64,000 nt of DNA from Verrucomicrobiota bacterium (GTDB lineage: Bacteria > Verrucomicrobiota > Verrucomicrobiia > Limisphaerales > J093). Positions 56,901-64,000 of this stretch are shown here, one piece after another (positions within the stretch are counted from its first letter, which is position 1; each line of letters begins with the position of its first letter). The notes beneath the pieces were generated by a model, which saw nothing but the letters and a program-made list of their open reading frames with translations, was not told the DNA's origin and did no database searches. The translations under genes were made by a program, and so were the position numbers. The DNA is taken from assembly GCA_022710935.1 (NCBI GenBank), contig JAKLFY010000012.1, forward strand, positions 1-64,000. Reading direction: 5' to 3'.

Positions 56901-57054
56901 CCTGCACGATCTGCTCGCCATCCGAGCCTTGTACCGCATCGGCGCGTTCCTCGGTGTGGCGGTCATTTCCATTCTCGCGTCGGTGCTGTATCAGCGGTTC
57001 TTCGCCTCGGAACCTAAACCGTCGGGCGAACACGCCGGAAGCGCGTCCCAATGA
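53917..57054 (+). CDS. DUF2339 polytopic membrane protein
   Basis: From GTG 53917 the product is 1045 residues. It opens with a membrane segment (ELLAALLVCWVLGVPLACLI), a short coiled coil (RRAEQLSRDLDILRFELGKV) and a ~90-residue Pro/Ala linker. Then comes a long array of ~25 or more hydrophobic segments starting at DWERFMGVNLFAWVGGFALF, the DUF2339 hallmark. DUF2339 proteins have no settled function and pair with DUF3999, as in the next gene (ATGA overlap). A TTG start at 53848 is possible, but its extra residues lack family character. The upstream gap from 53700 shows no other gene. Confidence 0.88.
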   Translation: MELLAALLVCWVLGVPLACLITASRLARRAEQLSRDLDILRFELGKVKTDFERLGSRGGVVSGGEPAMGAAPAISPAQAPVTPPAPIEAPASGRATAAPAAPPVIPPLAPRPITVSARAGGQETPPAFPSAPALAGVRSTPSAPKPAPEAKPAPGLKVDWERFMGVNLFAWVGGFALFLAVAFFIKYSFENNLIPPEMRVALGFVAGIGLLVGGMVLKRKAYEATSQTLCATGTVILYAVSFACHAYYHFTGAAATFALMVLVTVTAFLLAVRLNALVVAILGLVGGFLTPPLLSTGVDNPLGLFGYVAILDAGLVAVAMKRRWYFLVVFGVVGTLLTLIGWTHEFFTVGKVWIAFAILTAFNLLFLGAFVWGEKAAHRNPWLTGSALALPCATFAYAFWLLFFRELAARPGVVFSFLLIADLPVLAMVLLNGRLGLTHLAAGAAAFLVLTAWTTGYLTHELLGWALGGYLLFAIVHAAFPVVLERVRPGAAPAWWGHLFPPAALILVLWPLLRSLEAGWLLWGTVLLVDAAAILLALVTGAVLGVVAVLVLTLLVAGVWIVQAPAELTSLPPMLLVVGGFALFFFLAGLYGGEKMLARLEAAAGGGGKVVGPETPTFLGPLGGGVEARAQIPALSAILPFLLLILMAVRLPLTDPTPVYGVAFLMLVLLLGLARAVDLPALAPVGLASVLPLEYAWHANHFTPTAAVVPILWNVGFTALFIAFPFVFRRVFAKQVLPWATAALAGPLHFFLIHDAVKQAYPNEFMGLLPAAFAIPMLAALAAVARSWASEAANRTAVLAWFGGSALFFITLIFPIQFEKQWITVGWALEGVALLWLFRRLPHPGLRGLGVALLVIAFVRLALNPAVLDYHPPSTTRIWNWYLYTYGIVTACAFAGARLLAPPRHLLWGKSVPPLLYTLGTVLAFLLLNIEIADYFSEGAALTFQFSGSFAREMTSSIGWALFALALLVVGVGKHLRAVRYAGLALLGITLLKLFLHDLLAIRALYRIGAFLGVAVISILASVLYQRFFASEPKPSGEHAGSASQ

Positions 57055-59051
57055 ACGCGAGGCGTTCGAACGATTTGGTCGCCCGCCCAGCGGCGTGGAT
57101 TGCCCTGGTCCTTGGCCTGCTCGGGACGGTGGTCTTGCGGGCGGGCGATCTATCCACGGACTGGCGGTTCGAGCAATCGCTGGCAATCCCGCAAGCTGGC
57201 TTCCTCAAGGTGAGTCTGCCGGCTGAGACGCTGGGGAGTGCCCGCCCCATGCTCGAAGACTTGCGCCTCGTTGATCCGACCGGTCGCGAAGTCCCGTACG
57301 TGATCGAGCGCTCTCAAGCAGCGGCGCCCATCGCCCAACGAGCTCGTTCCTTCACCGCGGCGATCGAGTCCGCCGCGACGGTGTTGTGGATCGAGACCGG
57401 CTTGACCGTCCCGCTCGATAGCATCGAGTTGGCGACGCCGGCGACGGATTGGATCAAAGCGGCCACGGTGGAAGGATCCGCCGACCGCGCCACCTGGCAG
57501 ATCATCGGTCAGGGCCAGCCGATCTTCCGGCAGGCGCCGGGGCTTGCCGAACTCCGGGTGCCATTGGCCAAGACGGCTTTCCGCTGGCTGCGCGTAACAG
57601 TGGATGACCGCCGGTCGCTCCCGGTGCCTTTCACGGGCGCGACGCTGCACGCCACGCCCGACGAGTCTCCATGCGAGACCGTCGTGGCCGAGTTGCTTGA
57701 GGCCTCCGAGGGTCCGGGTGAAACCAGCCTGCGCCTCGCGTTGCCCGCTGCGCACCTGTTGGTGGCTGCCGTCGATCTCGATGTGACCGACCCCGTCTTC
57801 GCTCGGCAGGTGGCGCTCAGCACGCGGCAGGTGATCGAGGGAGCGGTGCGCGAGACATCGCTGGCGCGTGGCGCCATCTACCGAATCGACTTCGAGGCCG
57901 TGGGGGCGGTGTCGAACCAGACGATCCAGGTGGAACGATCTGTCCCAACGCGTGAAATTGTCCTGCGCATCGACAACCAGGACAGCCCGCCCCTGACGAT
58001 CGACGCCGTCCGATTGCACTGGCGTCCGGTCCATCTCGTGTTCCGCGCCGGGGAGGCGGGGACGTACCGCCTGCTGCTGGGCAATGCCTCGTGCGCGGCC
58101 CCGCGCTATGACGTCGCCGCTCTGAGCGCGAATCTGAGCGCCGTGCCCCTGTCGTCGATCCGCCCGCTGACCGTCCGCCCCAACCTCGCGTACCGTCCGC
58201 CTGCCACGCTGCCGACAGTGGCCGACACGGCCGCGCCGCTGGACACGGCGGCGTGGGAGTACCGCCGCGCCGTGGTCCTGACGCGACCGGGCACGCAGGA
58301 ACTGGAATTGGACCTGTCGGTGCTCTCCCACGCCCAGGCCGGACTGGCGGACTTGCGGTTGCTGCGCGGCACGAACCAGGTGCCCTATGTCCTCGAAGCC
58401 GGCTTCTCGCGACGATCGCTCACGCCCGAAGCGCAGCTCGTGCCGGATCCGAAACGACCGCGTGTCAGTCGCTGGCGATTGAGACTGCCGCACGCGCGCC
58501 TCCCCCTGGCGCGATTGACCTGCGCCTCGCCGACACCCTTGTTCGACCGGACGGTGTCGCTCCACGAGGATCGCGCCGGCCAACGGGGCGATCGCCACCG
58601 CGTTTCTCTGGGAAGCGCAACCTGGCGTCACACCCCGGATCAACCCGCCCGGCGGCTGGGCCTCGACTTCGTCGCGGCACCCGAAACCGATACCCTCTGG
58701 CTGGAGACCGACAACGGCGACAACCCCCCCCTCCAACTCGACCGCTTCGAGCTCGCGCGCCCGGCCAGCCGCATCCTCTTCAAATCGGAGGAGACGGAAG
58801 GTTTGTGGCTGTACTACGGCCACCCGTCGGCCGGAGCCGCCCGCTATGACTTGAGTCTGATGGCGGATCAACTCCTCGCGGCGGAGAAGAACGTCGCGAC
58901 CCTGGGACCCGAGCAGCGCTTGCACGGGCTCAGTTGGCAGGAGCGCTTCGGCGGAGGCGAACGGGGCGGGCCGCTGATTTGGTGCGTGCTCATCGGGGTC
59001 GTGGTCGCGCTGCTGCTCGTGGTGCGGCGTCTCGTGCCCCACACCGAGTGA
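57051..59051 (+). CDS. DUF3999 exported protein
   Basis: The 666-residue protein has a signal peptide (AAWIALVLGLLGTVVLRAG), a large beta-sandwich-rich ectodomain (DWRFEQSLAIPQAGFLKVSL, LEDLRLVDPTGREVPYVIE, two discoidin-like segments) and a C-terminal membrane anchor (PLIWCVLIGVVVALLLVV). This is the DUF3999 layout. It is translationally coupled to DUF2339, its usual companion, so the two probably form an envelope complex. Function is unknown; the ectodomain suggests sugar or wall binding. Confidence 0.88.
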   Translation: MNARRSNDLVARPAAWIALVLGLLGTVVLRAGDLSTDWRFEQSLAIPQAGFLKVSLPAETLGSARPMLEDLRLVDPTGREVPYVIERSQAAAPIAQRARSFTAAIESAATVLWIETGLTVPLDSIELATPATDWIKAATVEGSADRATWQIIGQGQPIFRQAPGLAELRVPLAKTAFRWLRVTVDDRRSLPVPFTGATLHATPDESPCETVVAELLEASEGPGETSLRLALPAAHLLVAAVDLDVTDPVFARQVALSTRQVIEGAVRETSLARGAIYRIDFEAVGAVSNQTIQVERSVPTREIVLRIDNQDSPPLTIDAVRLHWRPVHLVFRAGEAGTYRLLLGNASCAAPRYDVAALSANLSAVPLSSIRPLTVRPNLAYRPPATLPTVADTAAPLDTAAWEYRRAVVLTRPGTQELELDLSVLSHAQAGLADLRLLRGTNQVPYVLEAGFSRRSLTPEAQLVPDPKRPRVSRWRLRLPHARLPLARLTCASPTPLFDRTVSLHEDRAGQRGDRHRVSLGSATWRHTPDQPARRLGLDFVAAPETDTLWLETDNGDNPPLQLDRFELARPASRILFKSEETEGLWLYYGHPSAGAARYDLSLMADQLLAAEKNVATLGPEQRLHGLSWQERFGGGERGGPLIWCVLIGVVVALLLVVRRLVPHTE

Positions 59052-59298
59052 CGCGCCTGCCTGACGCCGCAACCGCGACTGTTCGGACAGCAGACCTCCC
59101 CGGCGCTGAATCCGTCTCGTCCCGCCGCCCTCTCACCGCCTGTCCGGGCGAACGATCCACGGTCCGTCGAGTCGCGCCGGATATGCGCGGCGATCGCCAG
59201 GTCTGCCTGCAGCTTCCCCGCACTCTCCTGACACGGGATCGTGCTCGGCGATTTCTCTGCCATCCCGAGCGTTCGCAAACTAGACTCCCGCCCCAGCT

Positions 59299-60291
59299 AT
59301 GAAACGCCTTCTGATCCTGACCAGTCTCGGCCTCCTGGCCGGCGCCACCCTTCCGATCGCCGCGCAGTCGTTCCCCAAACTGACTGACGCGCAACGCATC
59401 GCACTGTTGCAGCCTCCCACCCAACGGCCCGTCCCGATGGTGCTGGACACCGACACCTACAACGAAATCGATGACCAGTTCGCCCTGGTCTACGCGCTCA
59501 TCTCGCCGGAGTTGAAGGTCGAGGCCGTCTATGCCGCCCCGTTCAAGAACGACCGTTCCACAAGCCCGGAGAACGGCATGGAGCGAAGCCACGAGGAAAT
59601 CCTCCGCATCCTCGGCAAGTTGAACCGTTCGCCGGAGAACTTCGCCTTCAAGGGCAGCCGCCGATACGTCACCGACCCCAAGCAGCCGGAGGAAAGCCCC
59701 GCGGCGCTCGATCTCATCCGCCGGGCGAAGGCGCACAGCCCGGACCGCCCGCTTTACGTCGTGGCCGTGGGAGCGATCAGCAACGTGGCCAACGCCCTCC
59801 TCCTCGACCCTTCGATCCTGCCGAACATCGTCGTCGTCTGGCTGGGCGGCAACGGCCTCGACTGGCCGCACCAGCACGAGTTCAACTACCATCAGGACCT
59901 GCACGCCTCGAAAATCGCGTTCAATTCCGGGGTCGCCCTGGTGCAACTGCCCTGCACCCCGGTCGTCACGCACTTCACCACCACCGTGCCGGAGATGGAG
60001 GCTAATCTGGCTGGCCGGGGCGCCATCGGCGAATACCTGCTCGAGATCTTCAAGGACTATCATCGGGACCATTTCGCGTGGTCTAAAGTGCTCTGGGACA
60101 TGACCGCGGTGGCCTGGGTGATCGACAGTCGCTGGCTCCCTTCACACCTCGTCCACAGCCCGATCCCGACGGACAATTACACCTTCAGCTTCGACAACTC
60201 CCGACACCTGATCCGCAGCGTCTACTTCCTCCAGCGCGACCCGATCTTCCGCGACTTCTTCACCAAGCTCCAGAAGCTCGGGAAGCCTTAG
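59299..60291 (+). CDS. Exported nucleoside hydrolase (IUNH family)
   Basis: The 330-residue enzyme has a signal peptide (RLLILTSLGLLAGATLPIAA). It carries the Asp-rich calcium site of inosine-uridine nucleoside hydrolases: VLDTDTYNEIDDQFAL (D50, D52, D58, D59), VVAVGAISNVANALL in the core, and WDMTAVAWVI as the distal aspartate region. It should split ribonucleosides into base and ribose outside the cytoplasm, or a related N-glycoside. The 247 bp upstream contain a possible -10 element (TAGACT near 59281). No operon partner is seen; an inverted-repeat element follows 12 bp after the stop. Confidence 0.88.
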   Translation: MKRLLILTSLGLLAGATLPIAAQSFPKLTDAQRIALLQPPTQRPVPMVLDTDTYNEIDDQFALVYALISPELKVEAVYAAPFKNDRSTSPENGMERSHEEILRILGKLNRSPENFAFKGSRRYVTDPKQPEESPAALDLIRRAKAHSPDRPLYVVAVGAISNVANALLLDPSILPNIVVVWLGGNGLDWPHQHEFNYHQDLHASKIAFNSGVALVQLPCTPVVTHFTTTVPEMEANLAGRGAIGEYLLEIFKDYHRDHFAWSKVLWDMTAVAWVIDSRWLPSHLVHSPIPTDNYTFSFDNSRHLIRSVYFLQRDPIFRDFFTKLQKLGKP

Positions 60292-60303
60292 ACCGGAGAT
60301 CAG

Positions 60304-60522
60304 AGGGGTCAGTCCCGGAATTCAGGAATACTCGACCTGACGCAGCGCGCGGCCCGGCTTCAGCCGCGCTCCGTTATGGCCCGCACGCTGGGGGAATCGA
60401 GTATCCAGGCGCCGTCGGCCGGGCCGTGAGCCTGACACACTACGGGCAGATTCCGGAATGGCGCCGGTCACCCGAGGTCGCAGCTCGAGGTCCCTCTTTC
60501 CTGAATTCCGGGACCGACCCCT
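60304..60522. mobile_element. 219-bp MITE-like element with 25-bp terminal inverted repeats
   Basis: The left end 60304-60328 begins AGGGGTCAGTCCCGGAATTC. The right end 60498-60522, read on the opposite strand, begins AGGGGTCGGTCCCGGAATTC. The two 25-mers differ at one position. The interior has no coding frame of note. GGGGTC...CCGGAATTC ends resemble those I associate with elements moved by REP-type (TnpA-REP/IS200-like) transposases. This is recollection only, and no such gene is in the window. Confidence 0.75.
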
Positions 60523-60744
60523 TTGCAAAATCGGCAGTTCTTGAAGGGGGGGCACGGAGGACGCTCTTCAGTGCGCTCCCATTCCAAAGCGGTGCTGAAG
60601 CACACGCACTCTCCCGCAATGCGGGACTTCGCGCTGCCGGACGCGCTCGTCCTCGGGCCGCTTCGCGCAAGCTCCGCATCTCAGCCCCCCAAAGGTTGAC
60701 GCGCATGCGCGGCCCCGGGATCGGCCCTCCAAGAGAGGTGGTTC

Positions 60745-60792
60745 GTGCCAGGCATCGACATTCGCTGGCTCACGCGCATGGGGACCACGAAC
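60745..60792 (+). repeat. Diverged ~50-bp repeat, left copy (other copy 63871-63923)
   Basis: This sequence starts TTCGTGCCAGGCATCGACAT and ends GGGGACCACGAACC. The stretch at 63871-63923 starts TTCGTGAGAGGCGTTGACAT and ends GGAGACCATGAACC. By eye about three quarters of positions agree, in the same orientation, and the two copies bracket the minus-strand gene 60915-63791. Confidence 0.55.
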
Positions 60793-60800
60793 CAGAAACG

Positions 60801-60884
60801 TTCAACGTTCAACGCTCAACGTTCAACGTTCAACGTTCAACGTTCAACGCTCAACGCTCAACGCTCAACGCTCAATCTTCAACC
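60801..60884 (+). repeat. Twelve tandem 7-bp units (TTCAACG / CTCAACG)
   Basis: The array is exactly 84 bp: six TTCAACG and four CTCAACG units in mixed order, then two degenerate ones (CTCAATC, TTCAACC). It is non-coding, 30 bp downstream of the 3' end of gene 60915-63791. Such arrays arise by slippage and vary in copy number between strains. The surrounding 60523-60914 shows no gene. Confidence 0.9.
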
Positions 60885-60914
60885 AGCAACCGGTTGTGGG
60901 CATGACGCTTCGCG

Positions 60915-63791
60915 TCAGGGCCGGACGGCAATCGCTGTGGTCCATTCCGCCTCGACGTTTTCGAAGAACAATCCCTGGAACTGACCGGGCCCGAGGCCCT
61001 CGGGCAGCGTGACCTCGACCCGATGGGGCGCGTCGGGCGCCAGACTCGACAGATCGGCGTAGAAACCGGTAAACGTGCGCTCGCGTCCGAGCGGAAACAC
61101 ATCGCTGTAGGCCTTGCGCACCTCGACCGGCTGGCCGTCGAACGTCAAACCCACGGCCCATGTGTCGTCCGGATCGGCAATCTGAAGAAAGAGCAGCAGA
61201 CGATCCGAGCCGCGCCAGGTTGCGAGCAGCTCTTCCTCCGTGTAAGGAACGGGCCAGGCCTTGCGGCGCGCGGCCAGTTGCGCAAAGACCCGCTTCGGAA
61301 CGGTGAATTCAGCCCGAACGACGGGGCCCGCGAACGCGGGGTCGTAGGTGTCCACCTGGTGGCAATGATCGAACCGCTCGCCGGCGAATGCGGCGCGCAG
61401 CGTCACTGCGTCGCCCTCTTGGCTGAAAGCGGGCGCTTCCCGCCCGTTCAGGACGACCCGGGACACGGTCCCTCGAGTCGGCAGCAAGACGACCAGTTCA
61501 TGCGTGTGGCCCATTTGGCCTTCAACGTCCGCCAACTCGAGCCGGTCGCCGTTCAAGACCGCTCGCCCGCGCGCGTTGATCAGCGCCGGACGCACAACGG
61601 CGTCCGCCGGCACGACCTCGACAACCAGCGCCTCGGGGCCCTTCATCGGCAGGCGGACGCGATCGCCCCGACGCCAGAGTCCGGCGCGCGGTTTGCCCAG
61701 GAGGCGTCCCTCGCGCGGAGAGAGCTCGCGCAACAGGAATTCCTCGCCCTCCGTAAGCCCGATGCCCGCATCCAGGGCGAACTCGGCCGGCAACTCCCGG
61801 TAGTTTGGATTGAACAGGAACACGAATCCGCGGTCGCCGGCGATCGCCGCGGTGCCATCGATTCTGCCCAGGGCCGGCAGGCCGATGATGGGCCGCAGAT
61901 GCTTGAGGACTGCCCGGTGCCGGTCGGTCCAGTCCATCCAGCCCCGGAGCCAGCGCTGGTCGTCCGGGCCGAAGTGCGCGAATTCGGTCTCGTCGCGCGC
62001 GGGCAGGAGATTGACGACGTGATTGAACGGGGCGGTGCCGATCGAGGAGAGGACGGAATAGCGCCAGCCGAGCAGGTCCCAGTCGCGCGTGTGGAAGGGG
62101 CGGTCCTTGACGCATTCGCCTTTGGCATTGTTGCGGGGCGTCTGGTGGGTCATGTACCCGGGCACGAGTTCCCAGGGCGTGAATTGCTCATGATGGAAGT
62201 ACCCGGTAGCCCAACGCTGCCGGTTGCCGGACACGCGGCTGAAGTGGAGGTCGGGGAAGTTCTCGAAGCTGCCTGGCTGCTCGTCGTTCGTGGTCGGGTG
62301 CGGATAGGACCCGCCCAGCCAGGTCCAGGGACCGAACCACTGGTATTGCTGGCGCCCGTCGATGACGATGTCCGGGAGACGGCGTCGGAGCTCCTCGAGG
62401 ATGCGCCGGCAGCCGGACCATTGGGCGTACTTGCTGGTCGGCTTGTGCCCCTCCTTGTTGGGTTCGTAGGCAATCCACCAATGATCAAAGCTGTAGCCCC
62501 CGATCCCGGTGCGCTGCTGGAAGGCGACCAGTTGCCCGACAAACCAGTCCTGAAAACTCCGCACGCCTGTATCGACCCCGACGTACCCGCCGGTCTTGCC
62601 GCCGCACCAGGCCGTCCACTCGGGGTTCTGCTTCCAGCCCAGCGTCGGATAGGCATAGGCAACCAGCTTGACCTGTTTCGCCTTCGCGTAGTCGAGCATC
62701 TCCTGGATCGACGGCGGGATGGGGTCCGCCGCGATGTTCCATTCGCCTTTGCGGATCTTCTGGCCCAGGCCGAGCCAGAGGCAGTTCTCCCAACCCCAGG
62801 CGTCGGCGTTGTCCTCGAGCGGGGCGACGGCGCTGTTGGCCGGCGTGAAGAGCGTGTGCTCGACACCCACCGCCGCGCATTGGTCCAGGATCCGTTTCCA
62901 CTCGGCGCGGCCGGCGGGCGTGCCGACGTCAATCTGATAGTCGTTCTCGCACCAGGGGACATGGACGCGCAGGCTCTTTGTGGGGCGAAACAGGGCGCAA
63001 GCGTCCACGCAACCGGTCACAGCCTCGAACTCGGCCCGATCGAGCATCGGCTGGCCCTCGAAGGCGCGCTCGGGATCGAGCACGTATTTCCACTCGGGCA
63101 GGTTCCGCGCCGGAAACTCGATTCCTGTGAGCCGGTAGAGCCCGAGGCAGACGCGGTCCGAGACAAACGGTCCGTACGCGGCGCGCCATTCGAGATCGGG
63201 CGCATAGCTCATCGAGATCCGCCCGTCCTGGCGCTGCCACTTGAGAAACGGATTCTGCAGCACCAGGCAGGCGCCGAAATCAGAGGCCGAATCGCCTTGC
63301 CCCAGACGGAGGAACACCGCCCCGCTGGCGTTGCTGGCCCGATGCTCGCGGGCAATGGGCGAACCGATCTCGATTCGGAGCCCCTCGACCGTGTCGACGC
63401 GGCTGGTGGCCTGGGGCGGGAGCGTGAGCGCGATCTGCTTGCTCACGAATCGCCAGCCGGCCTTCAGCTCGTAAATCACTTCAAGTCGCTTGTCGCCCGC
63501 CGCGTACGCGTACACGACACTATGCTCGCGTTGCGTGAGGCCGGTCCGTTCGAGGTCGCGGACGCTGAGCGTCTGGCCGTCGACGGTGATCGATGCCGAG
63601 TCGCCCGTGAGCGAGAGGGCGTGTCCGGCCTCGGCGAGCGACACGCGCGCCAAACCTCTGGCGTCGAACTCGGCGACGAGCTCCCCGTTGCTGAGACTCA
63701 CGCTCTCCGCGCCGCGCCCGGGGGACACAAACAGGGTTAGACAAAGCCCGCCGACCAGGACAAGCGGACCGATTCCAGCCGAGTGCTTCAT
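60915..63791 (-). CDS. Large exported glycosidase-like protein
   Basis: The 958-residue protein has a signal peptide (MKHSAGIGPLVLVGGLCLTL), an N-terminal beta-sandwich (LSNGELVAEFDARGLARVSL), and a probable TIM barrel (~residues 270-640). The barrel has strand-like segments VEHTLFTPANS, VKLVAYAYPTLGW and IGGYSFDHWWIAYEP, and a beta-rich C-terminus follows. The order (sandwich, barrel, sandwich) and the Asp in YSFDHWW recall alpha-galactosidase-like GH36 and related families, but I cannot name a family. Substrate is unknown; export and neighbouring genes suggest polysaccharide use. It stands alone on the minus strand, flanked by repeats on both sides. Confidence 0.7.
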   Translation of the reverse strand: MKHSAGIGPLVLVGGLCLTLFVSPGRGAESVSLSNGELVAEFDARGLARVSLAEAGHALSLTGDSASITVDGQTLSVRDLERTGLTQREHSVVYAYAAGDKRLEVIYELKAGWRFVSKQIALTLPPQATSRVDTVEGLRIEIGSPIAREHRASNASGAVFLRLGQGDSASDFGACLVLQNPFLKWQRQDGRISMSYAPDLEWRAAYGPFVSDRVCLGLYRLTGIEFPARNLPEWKYVLDPERAFEGQPMLDRAEFEAVTGCVDACALFRPTKSLRVHVPWCENDYQIDVGTPAGRAEWKRILDQCAAVGVEHTLFTPANSAVAPLEDNADAWGWENCLWLGLGQKIRKGEWNIAADPIPPSIQEMLDYAKAKQVKLVAYAYPTLGWKQNPEWTAWCGGKTGGYVGVDTGVRSFQDWFVGQLVAFQQRTGIGGYSFDHWWIAYEPNKEGHKPTSKYAQWSGCRRILEELRRRLPDIVIDGRQQYQWFGPWTWLGGSYPHPTTNDEQPGSFENFPDLHFSRVSGNRQRWATGYFHHEQFTPWELVPGYMTHQTPRNNAKGECVKDRPFHTRDWDLLGWRYSVLSSIGTAPFNHVVNLLPARDETEFAHFGPDDQRWLRGWMDWTDRHRAVLKHLRPIIGLPALGRIDGTAAIAGDRGFVFLFNPNYRELPAEFALDAGIGLTEGEEFLLRELSPREGRLLGKPRAGLWRRGDRVRLPMKGPEALVVEVVPADAVVRPALINARGRAVLNGDRLELADVEGQMGHTHELVVLLPTRGTVSRVVLNGREAPAFSQEGDAVTLRAAFAGERFDHCHQVDTYDPAFAGPVVRAEFTVPKRVFAQLAARRKAWPVPYTEEELLATWRGSDRLLLFLQIADPDDTWAVGLTFDGQPVEVRKAYSDVFPLGRERTFTGFYADLSSLAPDAPHRVEVTLPEGLGPGQFQGLFFENVEAEWTTAIAVRP

Positions 63792-63870
63792 GGGCCCATC
63801 GTGACCGAGTCAGGGAATTACTCAAGGCTGTCTGCAACCCGATCGCCGGGGCACGGTTGCGAAACGGCTT

Positions 63871-63923
63871 TCGTGAGAGGCGTTGACATTCAACGGTTGC
63901 ATGCGCACGGAGACCATGAACCG
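63871..63923 (+). repeat. Diverged ~50-bp repeat, right copy
   Basis: This is the counterpart of 60745-60792: both run from TTCGTG to a GACCAxGAACC end. Here it is followed 10 bp later by the palindromic repeat at 63934, whereas the left copy is followed by the heptamer array. Confidence 0.55.
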
Positions 63924-63933
63924 TTCTGTCACC

Positions 63934-64000
63934 GTCCCGCATCGCGGGATGAGTCGGCGCTGATTCCTGTCTTTGGCGGAGCGAGATGGCGTTGACGAGC
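63934..64000 (+). repeat. Palindromic repeat, second copy, cut by window end
   Basis: This begins GTCCCGCATCGCGGGATGAG and continues through CTTTGGCGGAGCGAGATGGC, matching the reverse complement of 52665-52746 with a few differences. The closing inverted end would lie beyond the window or may be diverged (the last bases read TTGACGAGC rather than the expected GACTCATCC-type end). Confidence 0.82.

Noticed and set aside
60600-60740. CTCCCGCAATGCGGGACTTC as another copy of the palindromic repeat
   Set aside because: The short palindrome is similar, but the flanks and interior do not match the copies at 52665 and 63934.
61023-63740. Plus-strand frame of 905 codons opposite the glycosidase-like gene
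   Set aside because: Antisense shadow; the minus frame has a signal peptide and domain-like segments.

Overview
The window looks like chromosomal DNA from an uncultured or soil/freshwater member of the Verrucomicrobiota, most likely near Limisphaerales/Pedosphaera. Four things point there: a divergent FtsZ inside a full division and cell-wall (dcw) cluster, secreted proteins that end in an SWP...FYRL module, a PEP-CTERM tail, and a zinc-ribbon Ser/Thr kinase. The DNA is GC-rich and has short non-coding repeats of several families. No rRNA, tRNA, CRISPR array or intact transposase gene was recognised. Taxonomy is inferred from gene content only.

Region 1 (1-16.3 kb) is accessory. It holds the end of a GH127-type glycosidase, a Phd/PIN toxin-antitoxin pair, a Tat-exported deacetylase-like protein, a Ser/Thr kinase gene broken by one TAA codon, a HAF-repeat secreted protein, an RlmI-type methyltransferase gene broken in a G6 run, two truncated genes (a secreted protein and a creatininase), an exported amidohydrolase, a GH32/43-like exported protein and an internally duplicated exported propeller-like protein. 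Several genes here are visibly decaying.

Region 2 (16.3-32.6 kb) is the dcw cluster, all on the plus strand: MraZ operator, mraZ, a lineage-type unknown gene, rsmH, ftsL-like, ftsI, murF, mraY, a LysM protein, ftsW, murG, murB, ddl, ftsQ, ftsA, ftsZ. It makes the late peptidoglycan precursors and the divisome. murE, murD and murC are absent from their usual slots. A long AsmA-like gene converges on ftsZ, and ribE-tmk runs divergently from it.

Region 3 (37.7-38.6 kb) is repeat-rich. A 271-bp element with 29-bp inverted ends sits exactly at the tmk stop codon. It is followed by a PEP-CTERM gene remnant and a 75-bp hairpin repeat.

Region 4 (38.6-53.7 kb) is a tight eight-gene plus-strand operon: TPR/metallopeptidase, DUF4159, MoxR ATPase, DUF58, BatA-like VWA protein, a huge coiled-coil DUF4175 protein, a second VWA protein, and a caspase/legumain-like protein that seems to lack its catalytic cysteine. 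Most junctions overlap by about 4 bp. This is the best candidate in the window for a poorly described system: a MoxR-driven, membrane-attached machine with proteolytic and pseudo-proteolytic parts. A DUF2339-DUF3999 envelope pair follows.

Region 5 (59.3-64 kb) holds an exported nucleoside hydrolase, a second inverted-repeat element, twelve 7-bp tandem units, and a 958-residue exported glycosidase-like protein flanked by diverged direct repeats. The window ends inside a palindromic repeat whose other copy lies within the caspase-like gene.
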